A stretch of 22,622 nucleotides of DNA from a bacterium (lineage in GTDB: Bacteria; Patescibacteriota; Microgenomatia; Woykebacterales; RBG-16-39-9b). Within the stretch, counting starts at the first letter, position 1; the number at the start of each line of letters is the position of its first letter. A model generated the notes under the pieces. The model made no database searches, had not been told where the DNA came from, and saw only the letters and a list, made by a program, of their open reading frames with translations. The position numbers and the translations under genes were made by a program. Location of the stretch: NCBI GenBank assembly GCA_030690175.1, contig JAUYHE010000054.1:1-22622 (forward strand), in the 5' to 3' direction. Below are positions 5,570-13,059 of the stretch, piece by piece.

Positions 5570-8076
5570 GAGTAACATTTCTTGCAGCCTTCTTCGTAGA
5601 CGAAGCTGGCTGAACCACATTTTGGACAAATGTCCCGGCGTACTTCGGCCGCCATAGGCATTGCCTGTTGTGGCTCTTCTTGAACCGGCTCTTTCACTTC
5701 TTCTTGTTCTTCCTCTGGTTCCGCGATAGGTTCACGGTAACCATTTCCGTTTGTGACTGCCACTCCATTACCATTTAATTTCGGCTCGGTCTCGCTTGCC
5801 TCTTGCTTCTTTAAAAATTCTGAAAGTACCTTGGCGATGGCATCGGCCATTGAGTAAACACGAGAGCTACCAAAACCCATCTGACTAGCTCCACCAATAC
5901 CAACTAGCTGATCGACTATCTTTTTTAATACTTGTTTTGGTGGAAAATCGGATGGTATCCGCAGCGCCAAGGAAATCATTCGACCAAGCGCTTCTGCATC
6001 GGCTTTTATATCACTACCAGCCTTACCCACGTTGATAAACACCTCAAAGGGATTGCCCACGGGATCGGTATTAATTGTGATAAAGGCGTGGCCCACCGGT
6101 GTGGCTATTTCACGAGTCAATCCTTGGAGATGTTCTGCCCGCTTGCGTAGGTAGACCGGTGCTCCGTTGCCATTTGATTTTACTTCGCCGTTTACTGCTT
6201 CTTCCTTCTTTTCCTCTTTCTTTTCATCCCCATGGGAAAGAACTCCGGCCCGAGACCCGTCTCTCATGTAAGTAACCCCTTTACAGCCAAGTTCGTAGGC
6301 TAAAGTATAAAGCTTTTTAACGTCCTCCACGCTGTGAGCGTTTGGCGCGTTGACAGTCTTGCTAATCGAGGAATCAGTGTAATCTTGAATAAGCGCCTGC
6401 ATCCGCACGTGTTCTTCGGGGGTAAGATCGTTGGCGCTAACAAAATAGTCTGGGTGGGCTTCCCCTGGATGTTCCTCTTGCCATTGCTTGTACCACGGGT
6501 GATAAATCACATGTTCTCCCATGCGGTCGCGGCGAACCATAGCAAAATCGTAAACTGGCTCGATACCGCTAGAGACGCCTGAGACCAAACTAGTTGTTCC
6601 GGTTGGTGCTTGCGTGAGAAGGACAGCGTTACGAATACCGTCTTTAGCGATTTTTTCTTGAATTTCCTTTGGCAATCTTTTGATAAACCAACCCTGAAGA
6701 TATTTTTCTTTATCAAACCTTGGAAAAGACCCTTTTTCGACTGCAAGATCGGCACTTACCTCGTAAGCCGCGTCGCGAATAGTTTTGTAGATTTTTTCAA
6801 CAGTCGGCATAGCGTCGTTGCTACCGTATCGCAACCCCATCATAATAAGAGCGTCTCCCAACCCCATGGTACCTAAACCGGTACGACGAATCCCCATTTG
6901 CTGCTTACGATTTTCAGGGAAATAGTAACCGGTGGCATCGACCACGTTATCCATAAACCGAATAGCGACCTTTACGTTCTTGGCCAGAGATTCAAAATTG
7001 AATTTTCCCTCTCCTACTTCACCTTCCACGAAAGCGGTCAAATTCATTGCTCCCAGATTGCAAACCGCCCAGGCCCCGAGGGGTTGCTCGCCGCAAGGAT
7101 TAGTAGAAATTAGCTTTTCAAAATACCAAGTATTGCTGCGTTTATTACTCCTTTCAATAAAGTGGGTGCCGGGCTCAGCAGACGCCCAGGCCGCTTGGCA
7201 GATCTTGTCCCACATCTCACGCGCCTTTACGGTTGTGTACACATTTACTTTTTTACCCGCGGCTTTCCATTTTTCAATATCCCCATTCCAAAGTTCGTCA
7301 TAGTCGGGATCATCAATATTTGGGAATATTAGTTCCCAATCTTTGTCCTCTTTTACGGCTTTCATAAAGGCATCGGAAATATTCACCGAAAGATTGGCGC
7401 CGTTTATTTTGGACAGGTCCCTCTTTACTTCAATAAACTCGATCATGTCCGGATGCCAGTCGTAAAGCATGAGCATGAGAGCGCCGCGACGAGTACCTCC
7501 TTGTTGAATCACGTCATGAGTAGCCGTACTGTAAAGCTCGGCCCAAACCACCGGCCCCGAGCTCCAACCGTTCACTTTTTTCACCCTAGCCCCTCTTGGT
7601 CGCAGCGACGAAAGATTGATACCCACACCACCAGAGCGGCTCATAATGTCGACCATTACTTTCAAATTGTCGATGATACCATTACGCGAATCATGGGGTG
7701 AGGGAATAACAAAACAATTGTAATAAGTAACATCGTAGGCTGTACCGGCACCGGAAAGCACTCTGCCACCAGGAACAAATTTAAAATCTTTTAGAGTCTC
7801 GTAAAATTTAGTCGCCCATTCACGTCTTTTTACTTGTGTTTTTTCCACCTGAGCAATTCCAGCGGCAACCCGAGACCACATTTGTTCCGGGTATTCTTCT
7901 ATTTGACTACCAGCAGGGTCTTTGAGGGAGTAGCGATCGTTAAATACTTTGGCGCGTACCCCTTCAAGAACCGTTTTTGATGGATCATTAATTAAATTCT
8001 CAAGCTCTGATTGGAGTTTTGGATTAAATGAAACTAGTGGCGCGACTTCTTTTTGGGCAGATTTTTTTCTTGGCAT
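5548..8076 (-). CDS. nrdJ: Adenosylcobalamin-dependent class II ribonucleoside-diphosphate reductase
   Basis: Reduces ribonucleotides to deoxyribonucleotides with an AdoCbl-generated thiyl radical; 842 aa. The 10-stranded barrel has the redox Cys in YYNCFVIP (C121) and the NPCGE loop at 326-330 (thiyl Cys C328, Glu E330). The second redox Cys is in AVCNLG (C339), 11 residues after the thiyl Cys, the same spacing as C322/C333 in the Thermotoga enzyme. APTGTTS and the GIEPVY segment are present. A TSCPD-type domain follows an Asn/Glu-rich linker (about 665-740). The C-terminus is a Cys-rich tail (CPKC, CKKC, CGNSEC) that probably relays electrons from thioredoxin or glutaredoxin. It starts directly in the catalytic part without an obvious N-terminal ATP cone. 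AAGGAAG lies about nine bases before the ATG; nrdR ends 21 bases upstream. Its need for B12 makes the adjacent riboswitch operon functionally relevant. Confidence 0.96.
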   Translation of the reverse strand: MPRKKSAQKEVAPLVSFNPKLQSELENLINDPSKTVLEGVRAKVFNDRYSLKDPAGSQIEEYPEQMWSRVAAGIAQVEKTQVKRREWATKFYETLKDFKFVPGGRVLSGAGTAYDVTYYNCFVIPSPHDSRNGIIDNLKVMVDIMSRSGGVGINLSSLRPRGARVKKVNGWSSGPVVWAELYSTATHDVIQQGGTRRGALMLMLYDWHPDMIEFIEVKRDLSKINGANLSVNISDAFMKAVKEDKDWELIFPNIDDPDYDELWNGDIEKWKAAGKKVNVYTTVKAREMWDKICQAAWASAEPGTHFIERSNKRSNTWYFEKLISTNPCGEQPLGAWAVCNLGAMNLTAFVEGEVGEGKFNFESLAKNVKVAIRFMDNVVDATGYYFPENRKQQMGIRRTGLGTMGLGDALIMMGLRYGSNDAMPTVEKIYKTIRDAAYEVSADLAVEKGSFPRFDKEKYLQGWFIKRLPKEIQEKIAKDGIRNAVLLTQAPTGTTSLVSGVSSGIEPVYDFAMVRRDRMGEHVIYHPWYKQWQEEHPGEAHPDYFVSANDLTPEEHVRMQALIQDYTDSSISKTVNAPNAHSVEDVKKLYTLAYELGCKGVTYMRDGSRAGVLSHGDEKKEEKKEEAVNGEVKSNGNGAPVYLRKRAEHLQGLTREIATPVGHAFITINTDPVGNPFEVFINVGKAGSDIKADAEALGRMISLALRIPSDFPPKQVLKKIVDQLVGIGGASQMGFGSSRVYSMADAIAKVLSEFLKKQEASETEPKLNGNGVAVTNGNGYREPIAEPEEEQEEVKEPVQEEPQQAMPMAAEVRRDICPKCGSASFVYEEGCKKCYSCGNSEC

Positions 8077-8097
8077 AAATTATTCTTCCTTAATAAA

Positions 8098-8574
8098 CTA
8101 AGCGCTCCCAGTTGGTTTCTCGGAACCCTTCAGCAAATTTTGGACTTCTTTTTCAAAAGACTCCACGTCTTCAAAAGCCCGGTACACGCTGGCAAAGCGA
8201 ATGTAAGCCACTTTATCTAGCGCCTTTAACCTGCGGGTTACTATCTCGCCAATTACTTTACTAGGGATTTCGGTGGTTTTACGCTTACGTAGGTTTTGCT
8301 CTATCTCATCAACCGTATCTTCAATTGTATCAATAGAAATAGGCCGTTTCTCACAAGCCCTTTGGATGCCTACGAGCAGTTTATTGCGTTCAAATTGCTC
8401 TCTGCGTCCGTCTTTTTTGATGATAAAAAGATCCACCATTTCAACTCTCTCGTAGGTTGTAAAGCGCTTGCCGCATTTTAGGCATTCACGACGACGACGG
8501 ACCGAGGAAAGATCCTCATTATCACGCGAGTCTAGCACCTGATTTTCCTCATAAGCACAATAAGGACATTTCAT
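8098..8574 (-). CDS. nrdR: Transcriptional repressor NrdR
   Basis: Nucleotide-sensing repressor of ribonucleotide reductase genes; 158 aa, typical length. The N-terminal zinc ribbon has CPYC (3-6) and CLKC (31-34) with the RRRRECLKCGKRFTTYER signature. An ATP-cone domain follows (about 49-139). It is cotranscribed with nrdJ, 21 bases upstream of it, and the shared promoter carries two candidate NrdR boxes, which suggests autoregulation. GGAAGG lies about nine bases before the ATG. The family assignment is certain; operator use is inferred. Confidence 0.97.
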   Translation of the reverse strand: MKCPYCAYEENQVLDSRDNEDLSSVRRRRECLKCGKRFTTYERVEMVDLFIIKKDGRREQFERNKLLVGIQRACEKRPISIDTIEDTVDEIEQNLRKRKTTEIPSKVIGEIVTRRLKALDKVAYIRFASVYRAFEDVESFEKEVQNLLKGSEKPTGSA

Positions 8575-8679
8575 GTTCTTAACCTTCCGTAGAAGTTTTC
8601 TTTAGTGGTAAAAAAGTGGTTTTGCCCTAGACCTACCCTAATTTTAGATAATTACTACCCCATGCGTGGAAACTGCAAA

Positions 8680-8695
8680 GCACAATATATTGGGT
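8680..8695 (-). promoter_or_regulatory. Proximal NrdR box
   Basis: GCACAATATATTGGGT (plus-strand reading) is close to the palindromic NrdR box ACACWATATATWGTGT. It sits just downstream of the predicted transcription start (about 8698) of nrdR-nrdJ, where a bound repressor would block elongation or RNA polymerase binding. Confidence 0.7.
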
Positions 8696-8704
8696 CTAAT
8701 TTAG

Positions 8705-8734
8705 ATAGTAATACCAACATCTAGGGTTTGTCAA
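8705..8734 (-). promoter_or_regulatory. Promoter of the nrdR-nrdJ operon
   Basis: A perfect TTGACA (8729-8734) and TACTAT (8705-8710, 4/6) are 18 bp apart on the minus strand. The predicted transcript starts near 8698 and has a leader of about 124 bases before nrdR. One candidate NrdR box fills the spacer and another lies at the start site. Confidence 0.7.
8712..8727 (-). promoter_or_regulatory. Distal, weaker NrdR box inside the promoter spacer
   Basis: TACCAACATCTAGGGT (plus-strand reading) matches the proximal box at 10 of 16 positions and lies exactly 32 bp from it, about three helical turns. That is the arrangement expected for tandem NrdR boxes. It falls between the -35 and -10 hexamers. 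The sequence match alone would be weak; the spacing and position make it credible. Confidence 0.5.
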
Positions 8735-8838
8735 GAGTTTTAACAGCCACGACTTTTTCTTATAGGACTTATTAGTTAACCTTTTGAGGTTTTTTTATAC
8801 GCTTTGTAATATTTTTATATGTTGCAGTACTGAAAAAT

Positions 8839-8976
8839 CTAATCTTTTTTACTAGTGGGAGCGATTTTAAGCGCTGGTTTTTCTTCTGCTTTTTTTATTG
8901 TTTTCTCTTCCTCAAGGAATTGCTCTGCGTCCATCGCCGCCATGCAACCGACTCCCGCTGCGGTTACAGCTTGTTG
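8839..8976 (-). pseudogene. Decayed 3' fragment of a second thioredoxin reductase gene
   Basis: In one minus-strand frame this stretch reads QQAVTAAGVGCMAAMD, then a charged Lys/Glu tail (AEQFLEEEKTIKKAEEKP and onward), ending at TAG 8839-8841. This is the C-terminal FAD-side segment of TrxB, matching QQAVTAAGVGCMAAMD in the intact trxB to the right. Over 47 bases the copies (8930-8976 and 10631-10677) differ at two positions. The tails then diverge. The match stops abruptly at 8976, and nothing upstream continues the gene, so it cannot make a working enzyme. It is a partial duplication or the stump of a lost paralogue. Confidence 0.8.
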
Positions 8977-9005
8977 ACTACGTCCCCCCCCCACTTTGAT
9001 ATAAT
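8974..9005 (+). promoter_or_regulatory. Promoter with poly-C spacer for the FN3 surface protein, possibly phase-variable
   Basis: TTGACT (8974-8979) and a perfect TATAAT (9000-9005), extended by TG as TGATATAAT, are separated by 20 bp. The spacer contains nine consecutive C residues (8984-8992). The start codon at 9014 is nine bases after the -10 box, so the transcript should be leaderless or nearly so. Loss of about three C residues would give the optimal 17-bp spacer. The TTG of the -35 box is the last triplet of the trxB remnant. Confidence 0.65.
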
Positions 9006-9013
9006 ATAACTAA

Positions 9014-10546
9014 ATGAATCAAACGAGGGCCGGAATTTACTTCATAATTTTAGTCTTTGCCTTTTTCGGTCTTCTATTTTCTCAAACCAGAAAAGAGGAA
9101 AAACCCAGCACTATTGCTCAAACACCGTCAAACGAACATGGTAAAGTCCTTGCGGGTGGGTCACCTTGTTATCAGATATTCATTAAAGACATTAGTAATA
9201 ACAATAATGTTGCTGATGCTTCTGTAATACTTAATAGCCCAAGAAGTTCATTCAACCTAGGCCCTTATCAAAATGATGGGAATAGTTGGAAGTTTGCCTA
9301 TAATATACCATTGGACAAATCCTATCAGTGGTGGGGAGGGGTTTGCCCCCTAGCTAGTGGTGTAAGTGCGGCACCCGTCGCTAATGTTACTATTAGTAAA
9401 TCTGGGTATGAAACTAAGACTACTTCTATTCAGCCCCTCCCAACTAAACCGGTAATAAAAATTGATCCTGCTGACACCGAAGCACCTAGCACACCTACAA
9501 ATCTAAAAACAACAAGTGTGAAACCAACCTCAGCTACGCTTAGCTGGACTGCCTCCACCGACAACAAAGCTGTAGCCGGGTACAAAATCTTCAGAGATAA
9601 TGTACTGATTTATACAACTACAGCAACATCTTTTACTGACTCTTCTTTGAAAGCGGACAAAAAATATTCTTATTTTGTTAAAGCCTATGATGCAGCCGGC
9701 AATTTCTCGAGCGCTTCCAACACAATCACCATAACCACAACTTTAACTATAGAAGACGTCAGTTTACCAAAGATATTTGGTGGATCCACCACCAATTTAG
9801 CCAAGATTTCTGATGCCAAAAAGGTACAGAACCTCACGATTGAGGTAAAGGATAAAAATAAAATTGTTTGGAACGAAACCGTAGATTTATCTTCCCAAGA
9901 CACCGCCAACAAGTTTAAATCATTAGATAAATATATCAAGGCCGAACAACTCGGAGTCTTAGAACTAGATTCAAAAACTCTAAACGTTTTAAATAAAAAA
10001 GCAAGCGTAACCATGTTTAACTTACCATTTATTTCAACACCAAAGGTCTTGGTGGATGGTAAAGAAGATCCAGAAACAGTTTCAGACATAAATTATGCAG
10101 ACGGTAATTTGACCTTCAACACCACTCATTTTACTAAGTTTGAAGCGGTTCCAACCCTAACAATTATTGAACCCCAAAACGGTTTTGAGACAAATGAACC
10201 GTTGGTTACCCTTCGCGGAATAGTGGGTGATCCACAAGCAACAGTCAGTGCTAGTTTAAATAACGAAGATTTGGGAGCTCTAAAAGTAGCTACTCAAAGT
10301 GGGCAATTTAGTAAACGATTGACCTTAACTGAAGGTAACAACACGATTGTCATCATGGCAAATAGTTTGTTTGGGGCAACTCTCTCGGCAACAATCAGTG
10401 GTACCTACACACCTGATAACCGGTTAGTCTGGGTTTTGAGTGCGGCTGGCATAGGATTAATTGGAGCAACGATCGTCGCTGGTGTCTATTACTGGTACAA
10501 GAGAAATAAAGCGAGGACTACGCAATCAGAAACAAAGTCACCGTGA
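9014..10546 (+). CDS. Membrane-anchored surface protein with fibronectin type III and Big-like domains
   Basis: A 510-aa envelope protein and the only plus-strand gene here. It has an N-terminal hydrophobic signal or anchor (about 8-23) and a beta-rich first domain with Cys at 52 and 111 (about 50-140). A fibronectin type III domain follows (about 156-242, with TPTNLKTTSV, ATLSWTAS, GYKIFRD and YFVKAYDAAGN). A middle region of unknown fold (250-378) leads to a bacterial Ig/Big-like domain (about 381-465, IIEPQNGFETNEP to GNNTIVIMA). It ends with a transmembrane helix (471-494) and a basic tail (KRNKAR). Probably an adhesion or cell-surface display protein; no enzymatic motif is seen. No Shine-Dalgarno sequence is present, as the predicted transcript is leaderless. 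It converges on trxB with 11 bases between the stops. Confidence 0.88.
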   Translation: MNQTRAGIYFIILVFAFFGLLFSQTRKEEKPSTIAQTPSNEHGKVLAGGSPCYQIFIKDISNNNNVADASVILNSPRSSFNLGPYQNDGNSWKFAYNIPLDKSYQWWGGVCPLASGVSAAPVANVTISKSGYETKTTSIQPLPTKPVIKIDPADTEAPSTPTNLKTTSVKPTSATLSWTASTDNKAVAGYKIFRDNVLIYTTTATSFTDSSLKADKKYSYFVKAYDAAGNFSSASNTITITTTLTIEDVSLPKIFGGSTTNLAKISDAKKVQNLTIEVKDKNKIVWNETVDLSSQDTANKFKSLDKYIKAEQLGVLELDSKTLNVLNKKASVTMFNLPFISTPKVLVDGKEDPETVSDINYADGNLTFNTTHFTKFEAVPTLTIIEPQNGFETNEPLVTLRGIVGDPQATVSASLNNEDLGALKVATQSGQFSKRLTLTEGNNTIVIMANSLFGATLSATISGTYTPDNRLVWVLSAAGIGLIGATIVAGVYYWYKRNKARTTQSETKSP

Positions 10547-10557
10547 AAAATTGTACT

Positions 10558-11577
10558 TTAAGATCCAACCTTGGAAGCTAACTTTATTTTCCCTTCTTTA
10601 GCTTTTTCTTCTTCAAGCAGCTCCTCTACATCCATCGCCGCCATGCAACCGACTCCTGCCGCGGTTACAGCTTGTTGGTAGCGCCAATCGTGAACATCAC
10701 CAGCGGCAAAAACCCCCTCAACTGATGTCATAGTTTTAAACTGACTATAAACTCCCCTATCTTTATCATTTTGAACTTTGAATTTTGAATTTTGAATTAA
10801 TTTTATGTAACCTTTTTCATCAAGGTCCAACTGGCCCTTCAAAAAATCTGTGTTTGGTTTGTGCCCAATTGCAATAAATAGACCGTCTAGCTTCATTTCA
10901 TCTACTTGAGCGTTTTTTACGTCTTTTATTTTCACTCCCTCCACTTTGTCTTTACCTAGAACTTCCTCAACTGTTTTATTCCAAATAAATTTTATCTTTG
11001 GACTTGCGGTAGCTCGATCTTGCAGCGCTGGAAAGGCCCGCAACGCGTCTCTTCTGTGGATAACATTTACCTCTCCGGCAAATTTAGTAAGGAAGAGCGC
11101 CTCCCGCAGCGCGCTGTCTCCTCCACCAACCACCGCTACAGTCTTTTCTTTGAAGAAGGCTGCGTCGCAGACAGCGCAAGCAGAGACTCCTTTTCCGATA
11201 AGCCGCTGCTCGCTAGGAAGGCCTAGCCATTTCGCCGAGGCGCCAGTGGCAATTATTATTGTCTTGGCTAAAAACAGAACCGAGCCAGAAGTCACTTTAA
11301 ATGGTTTGGACGAAAAATCAGCTTTTACCACGTCACCATCCATAAATTCGGCGCCGAGACGTTCGGCTTGTTTTCTCATTTGCATCATTAATTCGGGCCC
11401 TTGAATCACCTCTGGGAAACCAGGAAAGTCTTCGACATCAGTAGTAAGAGTAAGCTGCCCTCCAGGAATAGAACCAGCAATCACCAATGTTTTCAACTTA
11501 CCACGGGACGCGTAAATAGCCGCCGTCAGTCCAGCTGGACCGCTACCGATAATAATCGTGTCGTACATATTTCCCAT
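10558..11577 (-). CDS. trxB: Thioredoxin-disulfide reductase
   Basis: FAD/NADPH enzyme that reduces thioredoxin-type proteins; 339 aa. Motifs: FAD GSGPAG (11-16), redox-active CAVC (134-137, in the place of CATC), NADPH GGGDSA (151-156), 2'-phosphate HRRDALR (174-180), and FAD GVFAAGDV (287-294) followed by QQAVTAAGVG. Residues 258-280 form a segment about a dozen residues longer than in the E. coli enzyme, partly encoded by a heptamer repeat. The family usually starts close to MYDTIIIG, so the ATG at 11568 is an alternative to 11577; neither has a strong ribosome-binding site. It is the third gene after glutaredoxin and PGI/PMI. It probably supplies electrons to the glutaredoxin-like protein and to NrdJ (inference). 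Confidence 0.95.
   Translation of the reverse strand: MGNMYDTIIIGSGPAGLTAAIYASRGKLKTLVIAGSIPGGQLTLTTDVEDFPGFPEVIQGPELMMQMRKQAERLGAEFMDGDVVKADFSSKPFKVTSGSVLFLAKTIIIATGASAKWLGLPSEQRLIGKGVSACAVCDAAFFKEKTVAVVGGGDSALREALFLTKFAGEVNVIHRRDALRAFPALQDRATASPKIKFIWNKTVEEVLGKDKVEGVKIKDVKNAQVDEMKLDGLFIAIGHKPNTDFLKGQLDLDEKGYIKLIQNSKFKVQNDKDRGVYSQFKTMTSVEGVFAAGDVHDWRYQQAVTAAGVGCMAAMDVEELLEEEKAKEGKIKLASKVGS
10769..10796. repeat. In-frame heptamer repeat inside trxB
   Basis: Four tandem 7-base units lie within the trxB coding region: TTTTGAA, CTTTGAA, TTTTGAA, TTTTGAA. On the coding strand they encode part of IQNSKFKVQN, a low-complexity loop between two conserved segments. Four units are 28 bases, so whole-unit gain or loss would shift the frame. 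Confidence 0.8.
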
Positions 11578-11599
11578 AGAAATATTTACTCAAGCTAAA

Positions 11600-12673
11600 T
11601 TAACCGGATCTTTTTGCAAGTTGCTCTTTGAAGTAGTCCACGTTTGGTATGAGACCGGGATTCTCTTCATAAGCAATTGCCATGTAAAAAGAGGCCCATG
11701 AAGAAAAGGTAAGTGCTTCAAAAGCAGCCAGATCTTTTTCAAGCGCTTTTATTTTATAAGAAAAAAGACGTATCTTATTTTTATTTAATAACTCCTTGCT
11801 CAAATCCATTCGGATTTTAATCTTTTCTTCATAAAGATCTGAATCAAAAGTAAAAAATTTAATGGCGTTTCGAAGAGATGCAGGATAGTAAATCCCCTCA
11901 AGCAAGTGATGGTTCATCTCTGGAAGAAGAAAATAAGCGCCGAACGCCTTGGCACTCTCGTTTATTTGATTGGCAAACGCGTGCGCGTTACCGGCTAAAA
12001 AAGGTCCAGCCAAAACGATAAAAATTTTTTCCATCAATTCGAGAGCCGTATTTTTTGCTTCATTATCGGGAATTTTTGAATCGAGTCCAAAAATATTATT
12101 TGATTCGTCAATCGTTTTTATGACTCTGTCAATTCTTTCGTTGGCAACTTCAACAAAACCAAGTTTCACCAGCATTCCCAAGATACCTGCAATTGAGAAC
12201 CCAAGACCCATTCGCGGATTTTGGGAAGGGTTGTATTTAGTGTCGATTTGGTAGTAGGGAAGGCCGTTTTTTTCTAATTCTTCGATTAGGACCCCACCCG
12301 AGCTAATACCAATTATTTTCGCTTTTTTCTTTATCCCATCCTGAAGAGCAGCGATTGTCTCCTCGGTATTTCCCGAATAACTGGAAACAATTACCAGTGA
12401 CTCTTCGTTTACAAAAGAAGGCAGGCCGTACTCGTGGACAATTTGAAAGGGAACATTAATATCATACGCGCTTCTGATGATGTGGGGACCAAGCGCGCTA
12501 CCACCCATTCCCGCTAGAACAATATTTTTGACACCTTTGTAACTACTTGGAATTTCTAGGTTTTTAGACGCCTGCCAAGCCGATTTCACCTGATCTTTCA
12601 GGAAAAAGATTGATCCGGCCATATTTTTTTTATCAAATTTTTTTATCTGCCCAAGATCGTCTAAATTGGTCAT
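11600..12673 (-). CDS. Bifunctional phosphoglucose/phosphomannose isomerase (SIS family)
   Basis: Interconverts glucose-6-P or mannose-6-P with fructose-6-P; 357 aa, the usual size of the archaeal/bacterial bifunctional family. The N-terminal SIS domain has GMGGSALG (55-62) and SSYSGNTEET (97-106). The C-terminal PGI domain has AGNAHAFANQINESAKAF and LLPEMNHH near residues 225-255, carrying the catalytic Glu and His expected for the family. The MTNLDDLGQIKKFDKKNM opening fits the family start, though no Shine-Dalgarno sequence is obvious. It is the second gene of the grx operon, 24 bases after the glutaredoxin stop and 22 bases before trxB. Together with the phosphohexomutase at the left of the window it links fructose-6-P to sugar-1-phosphates for envelope sugars. 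Confidence 0.92.
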   Translation of the reverse strand: MTNLDDLGQIKKFDKKNMAGSIFFLKDQVKSAWQASKNLEIPSSYKGVKNIVLAGMGGSALGPHIIRSAYDINVPFQIVHEYGLPSFVNEESLVIVSSYSGNTEETIAALQDGIKKKAKIIGISSGGVLIEELEKNGLPYYQIDTKYNPSQNPRMGLGFSIAGILGMLVKLGFVEVANERIDRVIKTIDESNNIFGLDSKIPDNEAKNTALELMEKIFIVLAGPFLAGNAHAFANQINESAKAFGAYFLLPEMNHHLLEGIYYPASLRNAIKFFTFDSDLYEEKIKIRMDLSKELLNKNKIRLFSYKIKALEKDLAAFEALTFSSWASFYMAIAYEENPGLIPNVDYFKEQLAKRSG

Positions 12674-12697
12674 GAGCTGGAAATTTTGTATTAAATA

Positions 12698-12949
12698 CTA
12701 GCTTGTTAAACCCAAAGATTCGTTTAACTTTTCTTTGTCGAACCCTAGTATCTTTACCTCGGCGTCGTCTTCATTTTGGATCACTGTGAATGGCACACCC
12801 ATTTGTCCACTTTTTTCCAACATTTCCGTGGCTGCGTCGGGATCATTGTCGACAAAAATATTTTCGTACTTTACCCCTTTGGAATCCAAATAATCCTTTT
12901 CCATTCTGCAGTAGGGGCAGGTAGTTGTGGTGTAGATGGTTACTCTCAT
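12698..12949 (-). CDS. Glutaredoxin-like thiol oxidoreductase
   Basis: An 83-aa single-domain thioredoxin-fold protein. CPYC active site at 12-15, cis-Pro loop GVPFTVI at about 51-57, and GFDKEKL near the C-terminus. Length and layout match the NrdH/YruB-type glutaredoxin-like proteins. AGAGGG lies about six bases before the ATG. It is first in an operon with PGI/PMI and trxB; pairing with a thioredoxin reductase suggests an NrdH-like redoxin reduced by TrxB and serving ribonucleotide reductase. That pairing is inferred from context. Confidence 0.92.
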   Translation of the reverse strand: MRVTIYTTTTCPYCRMEKDYLDSKGVKYENIFVDNDPDAATEMLEKSGQMGVPFTVIQNEDDAEVKILGFDKEKLNESLGLTS

Positions 12950-12981
12950 AAAAACCCTCTTACAGTATTTTTAATATAGCT

Positions 12982-13011
12982 ATTATATGCAGACTACTCG
13001 CTAGATTACAA
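12982..13011 (-). promoter_or_regulatory. Promoter of the grx-PGI/PMI-trxB operon
   Basis: TTGTAA (13006-13011) and a perfect TATAAT (12982-12987) are 18 bp apart on the minus strand, with the start codon at 12949 and an AGAGGG ribosome-binding site between. Confidence 0.6.
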
Positions 13012-13042
13012 TACGACTTGGAATTTTTAATTTGAAATTTAA

Positions 13043-13059
13043 AATTTTCAATGAAAATT
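13043..13059 (-). terminator. AT-rich hairpin at the end of the 2-hydroxyacid dehydrogenase gene
   Basis: AATTTTC and GAAAATT form a 7-bp perfect stem with a 3-base loop that overlaps the gene's stop codon. On the minus strand it is followed by TTAAATTT. The stem has a single G-C pair, so it may be only a weak terminator or a pause signal. Confidence 0.3.

Noticed and set aside
8635..8650. ACCCTAATTTTAGATA as a third NrdR box
   Set aside because: Only about half the positions match and its distance from the proximal box (45 bp) does not fit helical phasing.
8778..8796. AACCT-TTTG-AGGTT followed by T residues as a plus-strand terminator
   Set aside because: The stem is only 5 bp and no plus-strand gene lies upstream to be terminated; on the minus strand it has no T-run.
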